Below, piece after piece: positions 24,414-36,055 of a stretch of 64,000 bases of DNA. The stretch comes from Thalassia testudinum. Its lineage: Eukaryota > Streptophyta > Magnoliopsida > Alismatales > Hydrocharitaceae. The stretch is taken from assembly GCA_037157565.1 (NCBI GenBank), contig JAZHRO010000063.1:93558001-93622000 (forward strand). Reading direction: 5' to 3'. The stretch's first letter is position 1. Each line of letters begins with the position of its first letter. Below the pieces are notes generated by a model that was not told the origin of the DNA, ran no database searches, and saw only the letters and a program-made list of their open reading frames with translations. Both the position numbers and the translations under genes were made by a program.

Positions 24414-25516
24414 ATACCCACATGCTTAAACTTTGATAGACCATAGCAAATGAATTCATGATTATATACACCTCTTTTTTTCTTTTTCAAGAAATTATTG
24501 CAATTTTATTGAGTGAGGAATCAAACCACTACATATCAGTTGTTACCAACCCTAGGAATTAATACGTAGAATCTTGCCTGCGGGGATTCAACAATACTTA
24601 GGTGCCTGCCAAAATGCAGACCACCCAAGTCTTTACCTTATTTTCTCTTTTTATTTTTCTTTTTTTCTCTTTTCTCTCATCAATTTTTTTGAATTTTTGT
24701 TTAGGGTTTTGAGGTAACTCTCTATGGCTACCCAATGCACCTAAGATTCAAAAGACTTAAAAGTGCTAAACATCTAGTTACTGTTTGCATAACTAATTAT
24801 ACGGGAAACTAAGATAGGTAGAAATATGACGATTATTAGAAGATCAAAAACTACGGAGATTGAATTTCTAAACCTAAACTAACTACTAAGCAAAACTAAA
24901 AAGCGAGGAAAACCACTGATTATTTGCAAATGAATGAAATCCCAAGCTATGGAACAACTAAGCTAGGTTTATTTAAATCGTTTCAGACGAAATCAGTGTC
25001 TTAGAGTGTCTACCCCTAGGCTTGATCCATCCAAGAGGTCAATTCTAAGGGTATATCCTGACTCGGAGGTAATCTCCTAGGCTCAAGCTACCCTATGAAT
25101 CACCCTATGACTATGAACCAACTCAAGTTCTTACAACCCCAATTAACACCTATTTTATCTAAACATTAATCTCTTCCTAGCCTATATCCCATCCCCATTA
25201 AACAAATAAACCAAGTTACACACAATTGAAGCAAAAAAGTGTGAGGGGTTGAGAGGTTTTTCCAAGTAATCTAAGGTCATCTTAGGTCAAAGATAACCTC
25301 ATGAAGATTTTTCCCTAGGCTTGCTTATCTACCCCTTGGATCTGAGGCATAACCTGACTCCGAGCCACGTCCTAGGCTCAAGTTATCTCCAAATCTAGAA
25401 TAGCATAAACCAACTTGGGTCTGAATCTTCCTAAGGCTATTATTCCTTAAGAAACCCTTAGTCATGTAGATCTACCCCCATAAGCCCTCCCCACACCATG
25501 AGGAAATCACTCACAC
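24414..25516 (-). other. Polypurine tract and 3'-UTR of the family C element
   Basis: Minus strand AAGCATGTGGGTA adjoins the family C LTR. The rest holds two diverged copies of a segment with CCTAGGCTYRMTT, CTGACTC(G/C)GAG and CCTAGGCTCAAG (about 25011-25140 and 25314-25440). No coding capacity. The chromovirus is inserted at its right end (TSD CACAC 25512-25516). Confidence 0.5.
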
Positions 25517-25948
25517 TTATATGGCCCTGCTAATCGGCGAGCCACTGGGATGGCCTCATGATCGAGGGCAGTCGTGGAGAGTGGTGCTTCCCTATACTTG
25601 AGGGAGGTGACCTACGACCTCAAGATATACACACACACAAATACTAGCACACAACTAAGTTTTTTATTGCTCCAAAAGTGGGTCAACACCCATTACATGT
25701 AGCATCATCTCTACCATGGGAGGGCATACCCAGCCTTGACAATGGGTACAAGAAATCCACAAAAGTGAAGATTACAGTACAAAAAATTCCATCTGTCATC
25801 CATGACTTTCCTTCCTCATAGCAAGTCCCACTGTCCCATGAAAAAAGAAATAAAAGAGAGACCTATCCTCATTCTTTCCAAATGTGAAGACCATTGCTAC
25901 GACCTTTGGTTGCCCAGCTATCCTGACATGGCGTAGAGGAATGTATCA
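25517..25948 (-). repeat. 3' LTR of the chromovirus
   Basis: Near-colinear with 34875-35310 (shared CTTCCCTATACTTGAGGGAGG, GACCTACGACCTCAAGATA, GGAGGGCATACCCAGCC). The TG/CA termini are partly mutated on its low-coordinate side (TTATAT against TGATAC). Confidence 0.9.
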
Positions 25949-25963
25949 ACTATTCCCCCTTGA
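25949..25963 (-). other. Polypurine tract of the chromovirus
   Basis: Minus strand CTCAAGGGGGAATAGT immediately precedes the LTR start TGATACATTCC. Confidence 0.75.
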
Positions 25964-26104
25964 GATGGTCCATCATCCTCAATGGATCGCAACCAATTCG
26001 AGAACATGTGACAGATGTAGTCATATGGCTCCCAAATCTGGTAAGAGGGGTCGTGACCAGCCAAGTGACCAAGACTTCAGAGACCCAATCGACGATCTGG
26101 AGAG
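25964..26104 (-). pseudogene. Chromodomain C-terminal remnant of the chromovirus pol
   Basis: On the minus strand one frame reads VSEVLVTW and, after a one-base shift, SYQIWEPYDYICHMFSNW and then EDDGPSQGGIV. This fits the end of a plant chromovirus chromodomain (pattern EVLVxWxG..ATWE..D....FP...LED...GG). Its N-terminal half lies at about 31150-31260, on the far side of the nested insertion, so the two halves define the interruption. The chromodomain would have directed integration by binding modified histones; here it is broken. Confidence 0.6.
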
Positions 26105-27119
26105 CATGTTAGTTAGGTTTAATTAATCGTGTCGCAGTATAGTGTCGTAATCCAGGCGGATGCCACTTATTTATATACAATTTTACTAGTTTTATTCCAG
26201 ATCGTTTACTAATAAGTAGTTATTGATATGCATCACTCTTTATTATCCAAGAATCATCTTTTATTCTAAAAATATGAAGTTTATTTACAATAGAATGAAT
26301 AATGAATGAAAGAATCAAAAAATAAACTAATCTAAGTCAATTATGTACAAAAATGAATGAATTAATATTAATGACAATGCCTCAAAGATATAAATAAGTA
26401 TAAAAGCATCAAAAACTAATCTGAACTAATCTACGTCAATTATATACAATACTAAGTAATGCCTTAATATAGACACAAAAAGAATATTTATACTAACATA
26501 TGCTATATACACTAACATATATATACATCACTAAAGAGCGTTAAAAATATTCATATACCAAATAAGGAGAAAATAATCTACATATTTACATAATATATAT
26601 ACTCTATATATATGTATATACATGTATACCATACTACTATAGTTACACTAACATGCACACATGCTACATACTGCACTTAGTTAATTAGTACTTAACACAC
26701 ACTCAAATGTACACAGCACCTAACAACACTTAACTAATTACCGCACACGCACACACAACTTTAACTTAACCCACTAACTTAAGTCTAAAAATTATTGGTT
26801 GGCAAGCCCAACCCTTCACAGCATCAATAGCCCACTAGGGGCCAAATACCAGTACTAAGTCGGGCCCATAGGTTTTATTTAATTTATTTTTGCATATTTC
26901 CGACCCATTCAAGATCATGCCTACACAAGGCCCTCTCTCTCTCTCTCTCAAGCCCAAAGCATGGTCGAAGGTCAGGTAGGGTAATAGGGATCTAACCCTT
27001 TACTGGACAACTAGCCTTTCGCACATTTACTTATATACGACTTCAAGCACCCTTCAACTTCCAATATGGCGCTATTAGTAGCACCCAATTTGCTGCGCTA
27101 AAGCGTGATTTCAGTCGAT

Positions 27120-27930
27120 TTCAAAGCTTGAATAAGATGCTCTATTAATAATTAGTTTATAATTAAATTATATGATTATGTAGCCAACTACTTATTGGTA
27201 TAATTTATTTACAATAATTAAATATATAAATATATTTAGAAATTCATTAAAGTTAGGTAGAAATACACATTTAAATTAGGATTAATTTCTTAATTAAAGT
27301 ATCAATTAATAAATTAATGATACAATTGACTTATAAATTAGTTAGTTTACATTATTAACTTATTATTACAGATTTTTAATTTATTTTTATTGATTTATTT
27401 CTATTTATACACATTTAAGTACACGATTTACATATATATACATATATATACATTATAAATACTATTCTACAATATAAATAAGTTATAAATATATTGAAAA
27501 TACTTTAAATTACAATATACAACTATACATCATAATTTACTTCGTTAGTTTATTAATTTACTAATTTAAATTACATTCACTTAATAATATACCTAATTAA
27601 TTTATAAAAATAAATATGTACAATATATCGGAAACTAAATAAATATAAGAGTATATTATTGTACATATAATTACTTTAAGTTATATCTACAATTATAAAT
27701 ACAGTTCTAAGTATATATATAGCTATTTATAATTACATAAGGATTATGTTGATATAATATAAATAAATAAATACATAATTATATTATTATAATATATATT
27801 GTATAATTCAATATAAATATCTACCTAAGTAAATAAAATAGATATATTTGTATACTTTATGTACATATAAGTTATTATATACACCTAACTTAGTATTATT
27901 TACAAGTATAAATATATGATGTACAAAGGT
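27120..27930. repeat. Extremely AT-rich block
   Basis: Long stretches of TATA, ATAAAT and TTAATTA-type sequence with very few G or C; no ORF of significance. Bordered on the left by TGGCGCTATTAGTAGCACCC (about 27066) and on the right by ordinary sequence from about 27940. Confidence 0.85.
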
Positions 27931-28600
27931 ATTTTTATGGGATTTTTGAAACTTTTTAGATTTTTATTTCGTTTGTGTTTTATAGAGATAGAAGAGGAAG
28001 GAAACTTTAGAAGAGGAGAGGAACTCTTTTTAGTGTTTTTGCTTGTTTTTCTTTTATTTCTGACCAAAGAAGACCCAAACTTCTAATATATTCTCCTAAC
28101 TAACACACTCAAAGCATAAAATTAACTCAATACACACCTAAAACACATCCTAATCTCACTCAAGACATTTATTTTATTTATTTACATTTATTTTTTATTT
28201 GTTCACCATATTTACAAATTGGGAGAAACTAGGCTTTAATGAAGTTAAGACATAAAACCCAAAGCCAAACAACTCAAATTCAGATGTTGGAATGAAAGAT
28301 ATGAACTTAAAGCACTTCCAGATATCCATTTGGATCATAATCAATTTAGAAACTTGTTTTAATCATTGAAATCAATATGGAATTACAACTTGGATAGTTT
28401 TTAGAACCATTTTTCTGACAAAGATTTTCAAAAGTTATTTACATGCCTTTCCAATCCATTCTGAATCTAATTAAAGTTTATACAAGTGGCTGAATGCTTG
28501 TTATACATCAGAATAGCCAAAGAAATTGATTGAAACTAAACTTTAAATCAAGAGCTTCATAACTTCAAAGTCTGTCCAATTCCAACAACCATTGAGTTGC

Positions 28601-28976
28601 CGCTACTGTCACATAGCTTTAGAGAGATCTAAGGTTTAAACCGTGCATTTTAAAACTCCTTCAAAGAGGTAATTATTTGCAAACTCCATTCTAGGAAATC
28701 TAGTACAAACTCAAGACCATTGAAAACATATCTTAAATCCACAATCAAATACTTATTCATTTCAATCTAGATAGAGCAATTGCTCCGCTACTGTCACATA
28801 GCTTTAGAGAGATCTAAGGTTTAAACCGTGCATTTCAAAACTCCTTCAAATATCAGAGAGGTAATTATTTGCAAACTCCATTCTAGGAAATCTAGTACAA
28901 ACTCAAGACCATTGAAAACATATCTTAAATCCACAATCAAATACTTATTCATTTCAATCTAGATAGAGCAATTGCT
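28601..28976. repeat. Two-copy tandem repeat of about 185/191 bp
   Basis: 28601-28784 is repeated almost without change at 28786-28976, starting CGCTACTGTCACATAGC and ending AGATAGAGCAATTGCT. Copy 2 differs mainly by a six-base insertion (TATCAG). Near identity suggests a recent duplication compared with its surroundings. Confidence 0.9.
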
Positions 28977-29613
28977 ACTGTTAAAAGTTCATATCAAATT
29001 TTATTTGATCTCAAAACACCAATCAAAACACTCCATTATGCTACCAAATCATGAAACTCATCTTCCAATGTAGATTAGAACATTATAGCATTAATTGAAT
29101 GTTAAAAACCCAAATCACGTCTCAAACCTGGGCAATTTGAGACACATTCCAAATCTGAGTTGGAACATTAAAATCTCATAGCAAATCATTGCAAATGATC
29201 CTTAGATGATCTAGAATTTGACAAATATCCAATTGAAGCTCAATAAACCTTGAAAACCCTAATTGATCTTTCTCTTGTGCTATAGACAACATGAAGAAGG
29301 AAAGAAGTACTAAGGCATTCAAATCTCTTAAAAACCAGTTCCATATCTTCCTCCGTATCTTCAAAACATCATTCAACCTTTAATCAGTGATTTAAAACAA
29401 TTTGCAGTCAAATTAGATTATCGCCCATGTGGGTATTTGATGTGGATCCACCAAGATGATTTGATCACCTAGAAATCCTGCAAAGCATTGATTTGCATTC
29501 AAGATGTTTAGGCGATCCTCAAAAGTTTGATGGATCATAGTAGTGACCTCTGATCAGTGTCACTGATCTTCCTTAGCCATGCTACTCAGGCAGTAAATAA
29601 AACAGTATTAATG

Positions 29614-31146
29614 TTGTAATTTGGGCATGACCGAGTTATGCAGTAAAACTCCAATCAAACTAAAATCAATCATATAGAACTCAATCAAACTCATAAACAA
29701 AATCTGATCGATTAAAATCGATTAAACCAAATTGCTCATAAAATTCTTCAATCAGCTACAAAATTGAATCACCTCCAATCGATCAAATTAGCTCAATTCA
29801 TGTCAACGGGAAGGTCCTTGTGATCATCTGAAATGGATGGAGAGAACCTTTAATGAGTTTCGCTACCATGATGGAGGAAATGTTGAGGTGATTAAAGCAT
29901 CAAGGAATCAGTGAGAAATGATTGTGAGATGAAGGGGAAGGTTGATGAATCTAAGTGAATGTGTGGACTTGCCTCTCTGATCTGAATTGATCAAAGAGGT
30001 CCAATCGAGGAAGACTAACAACTAAGCAATTCTACACCTAATCTAACACAATCAAACAATAAATTACTATCTAAACTATCTAATCTACTCTAAATCTATC
30101 TAAAAAGCAAGTAAATCTATCTAGAAAGTGTTATAAACCTAATCTACAGAGGAATGGGACCTGGAAGGAGAACCACGATTGGTGGTTGTGGCGACGAAGG
30201 AGGGAGGATCTCCAGTGGATGAAAATCCTTCTAGTGAAGCCTCTGGGTCGAATCTTCTGGGTCACCCTCGGGCATACGTCATCCCTAGAGAGGAGTGAAT
30301 TGATGAAGCCACCGGCGATGAGTGAAGTAGGAAGAAGAGCTGGAGGGATAAACACCGGCCCAAGGAAGTATGAGGGGGGTCGATAGGGGTCGTAGGACAC
30401 CTCAGGAGGTGCTTATATAGGTGCTATGAGCTATGGTGATCGAAGATTGTAGGGTGATGAGCATTAGGGATCAACGGCAGGGGAGAGAAGCTGGGAGTGC
30501 AGGAAGATTTTGGAGCAAAAGTGGACCGCCAGATGTGATCTAAAGGTGATAGCGAACATGTGTGCACCAACGCTAGCCAGTTCGACGAGGATCCATCGTT
30601 GGATCAACGGTGCAAAGGATGAATGCCTCTAGTGCACCGAGTTCATCGTAGATGAACAGTGCACGAGGTGAGCTACCCAGGTCTATTGGAGAAATTGCAT
30701 TCAAACCCAATTGACAAACTGGTATGATAATTGCAAGGCAATCCTATTAATGGTAGAAATCATGACATGAAGGTCCTTGGTGGCTTGCAAAGAAGTCCCT
30801 GATGCATTTTAAGTAAATGAAATGTGAAGGCTTGAGGACCTAAATGTAAAACCTTAATTTCAAAGTCCTAATGATGTCCACATGAAATGTAATTTTTATG
30901 GTATATGAATTGAACATATTATAACATAATCCAACCATTAATTTGTACTTTTAAGTTCAAATTTGTGTTCAATTGACATTCAGAACATCAAAGTGTATAT
31001 TAGGTATATAATCTCTCAAAATTGACCTAATTATACGTTTTTAGCACAAATTGAGTGTTTTAGGTTATTTCCATAAATCTCACATTTAACCCCTTTCTTG
31101 TGTTAACAAATAGTGTTTTAACCTCTTTTGTATCCTAACTTGGGCA
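29614..31146 (-). mobile_element. Putative LTR of insertion E, minus strand
   Basis: Bounded by TGTTGTAATTTGGGC at 29614 and ...ACTTGGGCA at 31146 (minus strand TGCCCAAG...ACAACA), 1,533 bp. TATATAAG box on the minus strand at 30412-30419, ATCGAT-type motifs (29700-29790), GC-richer transcribed part (30130-30660). No primer site is evident next to 29613 and no second copy exists in the window, so this rests on shape only. Confidence 0.45.
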
Positions 31147-31149
31147 TTT

Positions 31150-33712
31150 TAGCTATGGCTGCCATGGCAAACAAGGCATTGATTGAGTAGGATTGAGGAT
31201 GGAATTCCAAGGGGTCCCTGGGGGTAGTAAGGAGGTAGGGCTGGAGCAGGAGGGGCTATCCCGTGATGAAGGTGGAGCTACGTGACATGGAAGACCAGGT
31301 GTATCTTGCATCCTTGGGGAAGTTGCAGCTCGTAAGCGACCTCTCCTACTCAGTGGATGATCTGGAAGGGGCCAAGGTACTTGGGGCCGAGTTTGTTATG
31401 CAGCTTTTTACGAAGCGTCGCATGGCAAAAGGGGTAGTCGCAGGTAGACCCATTGGCCTACTTCACTAGTTACTTTACATCGGTGGCAATTGGTGAATGC
31501 ACACATTCGAACCTGGGATCGACGCAGATGTTCCTTGATAGAAAGCAAGATGTGGTTGTGTTGCATTATTTCATTTGCAACCTCAACATTTAGGGTGACA
31601 CCCGGAATGTAGGACTAAATGGTGGGTGCAAGGCAGCCATAAATAGCCTGGAAGGAGGTGGTGCCTATAGCAGAATGTCAATTCGTGTTGAACCAATATT
31701 CAACCCACAAAAGCCACTTCACCCAAGAATGGGGGTGATCTTGAGGTGCCCCTTGTAATATACGAGGTCGTCCTACCAAGTCCATCGGCCTTGTTGGTTG
31801 GTGTAGCTACGAGCGACTTGATAGTCAACATTCTGAGCACAATCCTTTATAAAATCAGCCAACCATGCCAGTTGGATGACTGAGATGGGTAACAGCATCA
31901 GGCCTTCATGTCGCGAAAGAGCATCCACTACCACATTAAGCGAGCTTCACTTGTATTCAATCTGAAAATCAAAAGACATCAATTTGGCCAACCATTTCTA
32001 TTGCCAAGGGGTGGAAAGTTTCTACTAGAGCAAGAATCTAAGAGCGCGATGGTCCGAGCGTATGATGAAAGGTTGGTGCAGCAAATAGTGACACCATTTT
32101 TGGATGGCGAGGACCAAAGCAAATAACTCCTTGTCATAGACAAAGTAGTAACGTTGAATAAGGGAGAGTGCCTGGCTAATGTAGGCAAGTGGTCAGACTG
32201 CTATGTGAGCACGGCACCCACGTCGACATCCGAGGCATCGCACTCGATGAAGAATGGTATCGAGAAGTCAGGTAGGCATAGGACCAACGTGGTGGTCAAT
32301 GCCCGCTTGAGAATGTTGAATGCATAGGTGCTTCGATGGTCCCACTGAAAACCGTCCTCGGAGAGAAGTTGGTGTAAAGGAGCGGCAATGGCACCATACC
32401 CCCACATGAAACGGCGATGGTAGCCTGCGAGGCAGAGGAAGCCCCTTAGGCTTCATGGTGAGGACAGGATCAGCCATTCCACCATGGCTGCTATCTTCTC
32501 CAGGTCGACAGCCACTTCTTCCCCCAAGATGACATGCCCCAAGTAGTTCAAGGAAGTGGCACCTAACTAGCACTTGGAGAATTTTGCAAAAAGCATATGG
32601 TCCTTCAATAACTGCAAAAATTGCTGGAGATGTAATAAGTGTTGTTCCCAAGTGGGACTATAGATACAAGGATATCATCAAAGAAAACGAGAACGAATTT
32701 TCGCAATTAAGGATGAAAAATATCGTTCATGATGGCTTGAAATGTGGACGGTGCATTAGTAAGGCTAAAGGGCATCATGACAAACTCACAGTAGCCATCG
32801 TCGGTCCGGAAAGTAGTCTTGTGCACGTCCGCCTCGTCGACCTGGATCTGGTGGTAGCCGGAGCCGAGGTTGAGCTTGGAGAAGGAGGCACCATGCAGCT
32901 CGTCCAAGAGTTCATCCACGACCGGAATGGGATAACGGTCCTTAACCATCTGCACATTAAGATCTCAGTAGTCCACACAAAAATGCCAAGAGTGGTCCTT
33001 TTCCTTGACAAGGATGACTGGAGAGGCAAAGGGAGAGGTGCTAGGACGAATCTTGCCATCCTCAAGAAACTCTTGTATTTGTCTTTCGATTTCATTTTTT
33101 TGAGTCCATGCATGCCGATATGGTGGCAGTACCACCAGTGTTGCAGGGTCCCTGAGGGGAATGGTGTGGGACCGACCCCTATCAGGAGGAAGCCCCTGTG
33201 GCTCAGCAAAGATGACAGAATATTGGTCCAAAAGGGCAGTAAGGTCGGATGGAAGTGGTTGGGTTGTGGTGTCATGCTCAACGGCCACGATCTGGACCAA
33301 GAAGATGGCGTGGTCCCGACAGAGCTTGGCGCAGAGCTCCTGTGGCATCAGTACATGCGAAGAGTGGGCGTCAATGCCCAACAAGGTGAGGCAGTGTCCG
33401 TCGCGGACGAAGTTGGAGGAGGGCTTGTCGAGGTTCCAGGTAGTCACCCCCAACGTACGCAGCCAGGGAGTGCCTAGGATAACATCATAGGAACCCAACT
33501 GCAAAACAAATGCGGAGATAGGGAAGGTGTACCCTTGCATCTCGACGTGTAGGCTGTCGATGCGACGCATGGTGGAGAGCCGACCTCGCCCTATGATAGT
33601 GACTGGGAGCAAACGTTGGAGGGTTGTGAGGTGAGCATCTTGCAGTAGCAACTTGGCATCAATGAAATTAGCAAAGCTACCCGTGTCCGCAAGATCGACA
33701 GCCTATTGTTCG
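31150..33712 (-). pseudogene. Chromovirus pol pseudogene (PR-RT-RH-IN)
   Basis: The replication polyprotein of a Reina/Galadriel-type element. In order on the minus strand: protease DTGSFANFIDAKLLLQ (about 33640-33690) and SYDVILGTPWL; RT with RPSTSPFASPVILVKEKD (about 32990-33040), [18 protein letters not shown] and [16 protein letters not shown] (about 32712-32850), and the active site FFDD (about 32675); RNase H with FIECDASDVDVGAVL (about 32200-32250); and an integrase C-terminus KLGPKYLGPFQII, then AYELQLPQGCKIHLVFHVT (about 31265-31400). The integrase core is too decayed to call its DDE residues. Several frameshifts and stops; a non-functional copy. Confidence 0.85.
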
Positions 33713-34835
33713 TCAATGCGAACCCACAAACGCAGCAGGGTCTCCGAAGAGAGGCCTGATACGGCATGGGCCGAGAGGCAGAGGTTGGTGGAGTCACCAG
33801 TGCCGTCCTTAACCTCATGGAATTCATCGCCACCGTCATCATTCTCGGCGATGAAGAAAAGGGTGCATGATTTACACCAGTGTCCTAGGGTGAACTTCTC
33901 TTCGTAGTTGTAGCATAGCTGCTTGCGATGCCGCTCGGCCATCTCCATCGGTGTGAGGTGATGAATCGAGAAGGTCAACGCAGGCTTGGATAACTTGGTC
34001 GTGTCGGCCGCAGGAGGTGTCGGAGGAGGCGGAGGTGGTCGAGGTAGGGTGAAAGGAGCGGAGCCAAGGGAGGCACCTCTGAATGGTAGCGTGGACGGAG
34101 TGGAAGTTAGGGCCGGTGGGTACCCACAGTGCATGCGCAAATGGCTCACCTTGTCTTCATAGCACCGGGCAAGACGCATGGCCTAAGCCATGGTCTGTGG
34201 TTCTAACACTTCCACTTCGGTTTGTATCTTATCTCGTAGTCCCGAGACGAAGATTCGAGTGAAACCCGCTTCATCAAAGTAAGGGACCCGGTCCTGCAGA
34301 GCTTCGAAGCATGAGTAAAAGTCACTTACCAACATAGTTTGCCAAAGGTAACAAAGCTGCACTAGGGGATCTGTGTGCTCCCTTGCTCCAAACCGAGCCT
34401 AGAATTCCTTCTTGAAGGCGTGCCATGACATGAGCCTACCACTCAAGCGACTCCAACGAAGCCAATACATGGCTTCCCCTTGGAGGTGCAGGTTGGCTAC
34501 ACATACACGTTCTTCCCCTTCTACGCCATAATACTCGCATTACTATTCCACAATATAGATCTAGCACGTAGGATCCGAGGACCCATCATACTTGGATAGC
34601 TGGAACTTGGTCCAGAGCGGATGGTCCGAACTCGAGCCACCCCCGAAGCTCTGGTGCCTTCTTTCGTCTTCTCCTTCCCCTTTGCTCGGCACCCTCATTC
34701 CCAACCTCATCTCACGGATGAGGTCGACCAACTCCATTGCGAGCTGGTTACGCTCTATCAACTCCTGTGCCTTCTCCATCCGTCCCGACATCTCTTGTTG
34801 CATGTGCAACATCGCCTCCAGCCTTTCGTCGCTCA
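33713..34835 (-). pseudogene. Chromovirus gag pseudogene
   Basis: Starts with MSDERLEAMLHMQQEMSGRM, a helical N-terminus rich in Glu, Met and Arg, then FGGGSSSDHPLWTKFQLSKYDGSSDP, the typical start of the Reina-type capsid (34561-34835). The middle is broken by stops. The C-terminus (33703-34179) is Pro/Thr-rich and carries the nucleocapsid knuckle as CYNYEEKFTLGHWCK, in which the second Cys of CxxC is Tyr, so zinc binding would be lost. The first ATG choice is by context only. Confidence 0.8.
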
Positions 34836-34858
34836 TGGTCAACATATCAGGAGTGCAA

Positions 34859-34871
34859 GGCTTTGATACCA
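34859..34871 (-). other. Primer binding site of the chromovirus (initiator Met)
   Basis: Minus strand TGGTATCAAAGCC, three bases from the LTR end TGTATCA; one mismatch in the standard TGGTATCAGAGC. Confidence 0.85.
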
Positions 34872-34874
34872 AGT

Positions 34875-35310
34875 TGATACAACCTCGTTGATCGGCGAGC
34901 CAGTAGGATCGCCTCACAGCTGAGGGCGGTCGTGGAGGGTAGTGCTTCCCTATACTTGAGGGAGGTGACCTACGACCTCAAGATACACATACACACACAC
35001 ACACACGAATACTGAGCACACAACTAAGTTTTTCATTGCTCCAAAAGTGGGTCAACACTCATTACATATAGCATCATCTCTACCGTGGGAGGGCATACCC
35101 AGCCCTGACAATGGGTACAAGAAATCCACAAAAGTGAAGATTACATTGGAGAAAATCCCATCCATGACTTTCCTTTCTCACAGGAAGTCCCACTGTCCCA
35201 TGCAAAAAGAAATAAAAGAGAGACCTTTCCTCATTCCTGAAAAATGTGAAGACCATTGCTACGACCTTCGGCTGCCCAGCTGCCCTGACATGGCATGGAG
35301 GAATGTATCA
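34875..35310 (-). repeat. 5' LTR of the chromovirus
   Basis: 436 bp, minus strand TGATAC...GTATCA, with a (CA)n run at 34986-35006 where the 3' LTR has a shorter one. Followed by TSD CACAC at 35311-35315. Confidence 0.9.
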
Positions 35311-35315
35311 CACAC

Positions 35316-36036
35316 ATCATCATCATTACACCACCGAAACCATTCAACAAGTTCATAGACATAAATCACATAAAAAAATATAAGAATTTCACAAGACAAA
35401 TATGGATTCAAAAGAACGTCAAATAGAGAACTCCCGTAGTAGTGCGATGATGATGAGCGCGATGAAGACCTCATCGCGGTGGCAACTGAGGTGGCTGTCC
35501 TCCTCCAATCTTTTCCTCAGAATCGTAGCTCCTCCTCAGAATGGTGGCTGGACGTACTCGCGGCTGAAGAAGGTGGTTATGGTGGTGGAGGAGGTGCTGA
35601 CCGACCTTGAAGGTGGTCGAGGACTGGTGGTGAAGGTGATAGCTATGCTTTGTCTCAAGGCTCCACTTTCCTTTCTTGCAAATTATATTCTTCTATTTCC
35701 TTTCATATTACTTGTAAAATAATTCCTTAGATTTCAATAAAAGGAAGCTTTCATCATCTTATGTGTTTACTTTTACATGTCTTGCTAGTTTGTAGTCTAG
35801 ATTAATTTCTTATCATCATTATTATTGAAAAGAACAAAAAAATTAGAAAAGAAAAAAATGAAAAAAAATTAGACTTAGCAATGAATGACATCTAAGTTGC
35901 CTTCCTGAGAAGGTTTGGACTCTGATTTGAAAATGCATATCTTTCAAGTTCAAATAAAAAGAAATCTTAGAAAGTGCCGTTCGATTTCACGTACTACAAC
36001 GTATATTTCATAATCGATCTCGTAAGAGAATATTTT
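35316..36036 (+). mobile_element. LTR 3' part of plus-strand Athila-like element A2
   Basis: Followed by a decayed tRNA-Asp-type primer site, which sets the orientation. Its layout resembles the A1 LTR (A-rich AAAAG/GAAAA tract at 35825-35870, then TACTACAACG...TTTCATAATCGATCTCG near the end). 35402-35660 is GC-richer with Ser/Val-rich frames and no recognisable domain. The left part is probably displaced by the chromovirus, so its start is unknown. Confidence 0.5.
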
Positions 36037-36037
36037 T

Positions 36038-36055
36038 CGGTGTCATTGCCAAAAA
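36038..36055 (+). other. Heavily mutated tRNA-Asp-type primer site (A2)
   Basis: CGGTGTCATTGCCAAAAA against TGGCGCCGTTGCCGGGGA: 10 of 18 match, and the other eight are all transitions, seven of them C to T or G to A, including GGGG to AAAA. Confidence 0.5.

Larger units (their letters stand above)
26105..31146. mobile_element. Unclassified nested insertion of about 5 kb (E)
   Basis: Splits the chromovirus chromodomain. Its high-coordinate side (29614-31146) has the form of a minus-strand LTR. The rest is AT-rich non-coding DNA with a (CT)n run (26935-26951), a very AT-rich block and a 185-bp tandem duplication. I found neither a second LTR copy nor gag-pol motifs, so it may be a truncated or non-autonomous element or more than one insertion. 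Boundaries are approximate and no clear TSD was found. Confidence 0.5.
25517..35310 (-). mobile_element. Reina/Galadriel-type Ty3/gypsy chromovirus, interrupted
   Basis: LTRs 25517-25948 (432 bp) and 34875-35310 (436 bp), perfect 5-bp TSD CACAC at 25512-25516 and 35311-35315, initiator-Met primer site at 34859-34871, polypurine tract at 25949-25963. Gag, protease, RT, RNase H and integrase remnants run in that order on the minus strand, ending in a split chromodomain. Without the nested insertion of about 5 kb the element is about 4.8 kb, normal for Reina-type chromoviruses. All reading frames are disrupted. Confidence 0.9.

Noticed and set aside
25884..26126. 80-codon plus-strand ORF with basic patch
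   Set aside because: It runs across the chromovirus LTR end and the antisense of the chromodomain remnant.
27066..27085. TGGCGCTATTAGTAGCACCC as a possible tRNA-Asp primer site
   Set aside because: Only the first six bases fit; no LTR end (CA) precedes it and no gag follows.
32584..33477. 297-codon plus-strand ORF
   Set aside because: It is the antisense shadow of the chromovirus pol, whose RT and protease motifs are on the minus strand.
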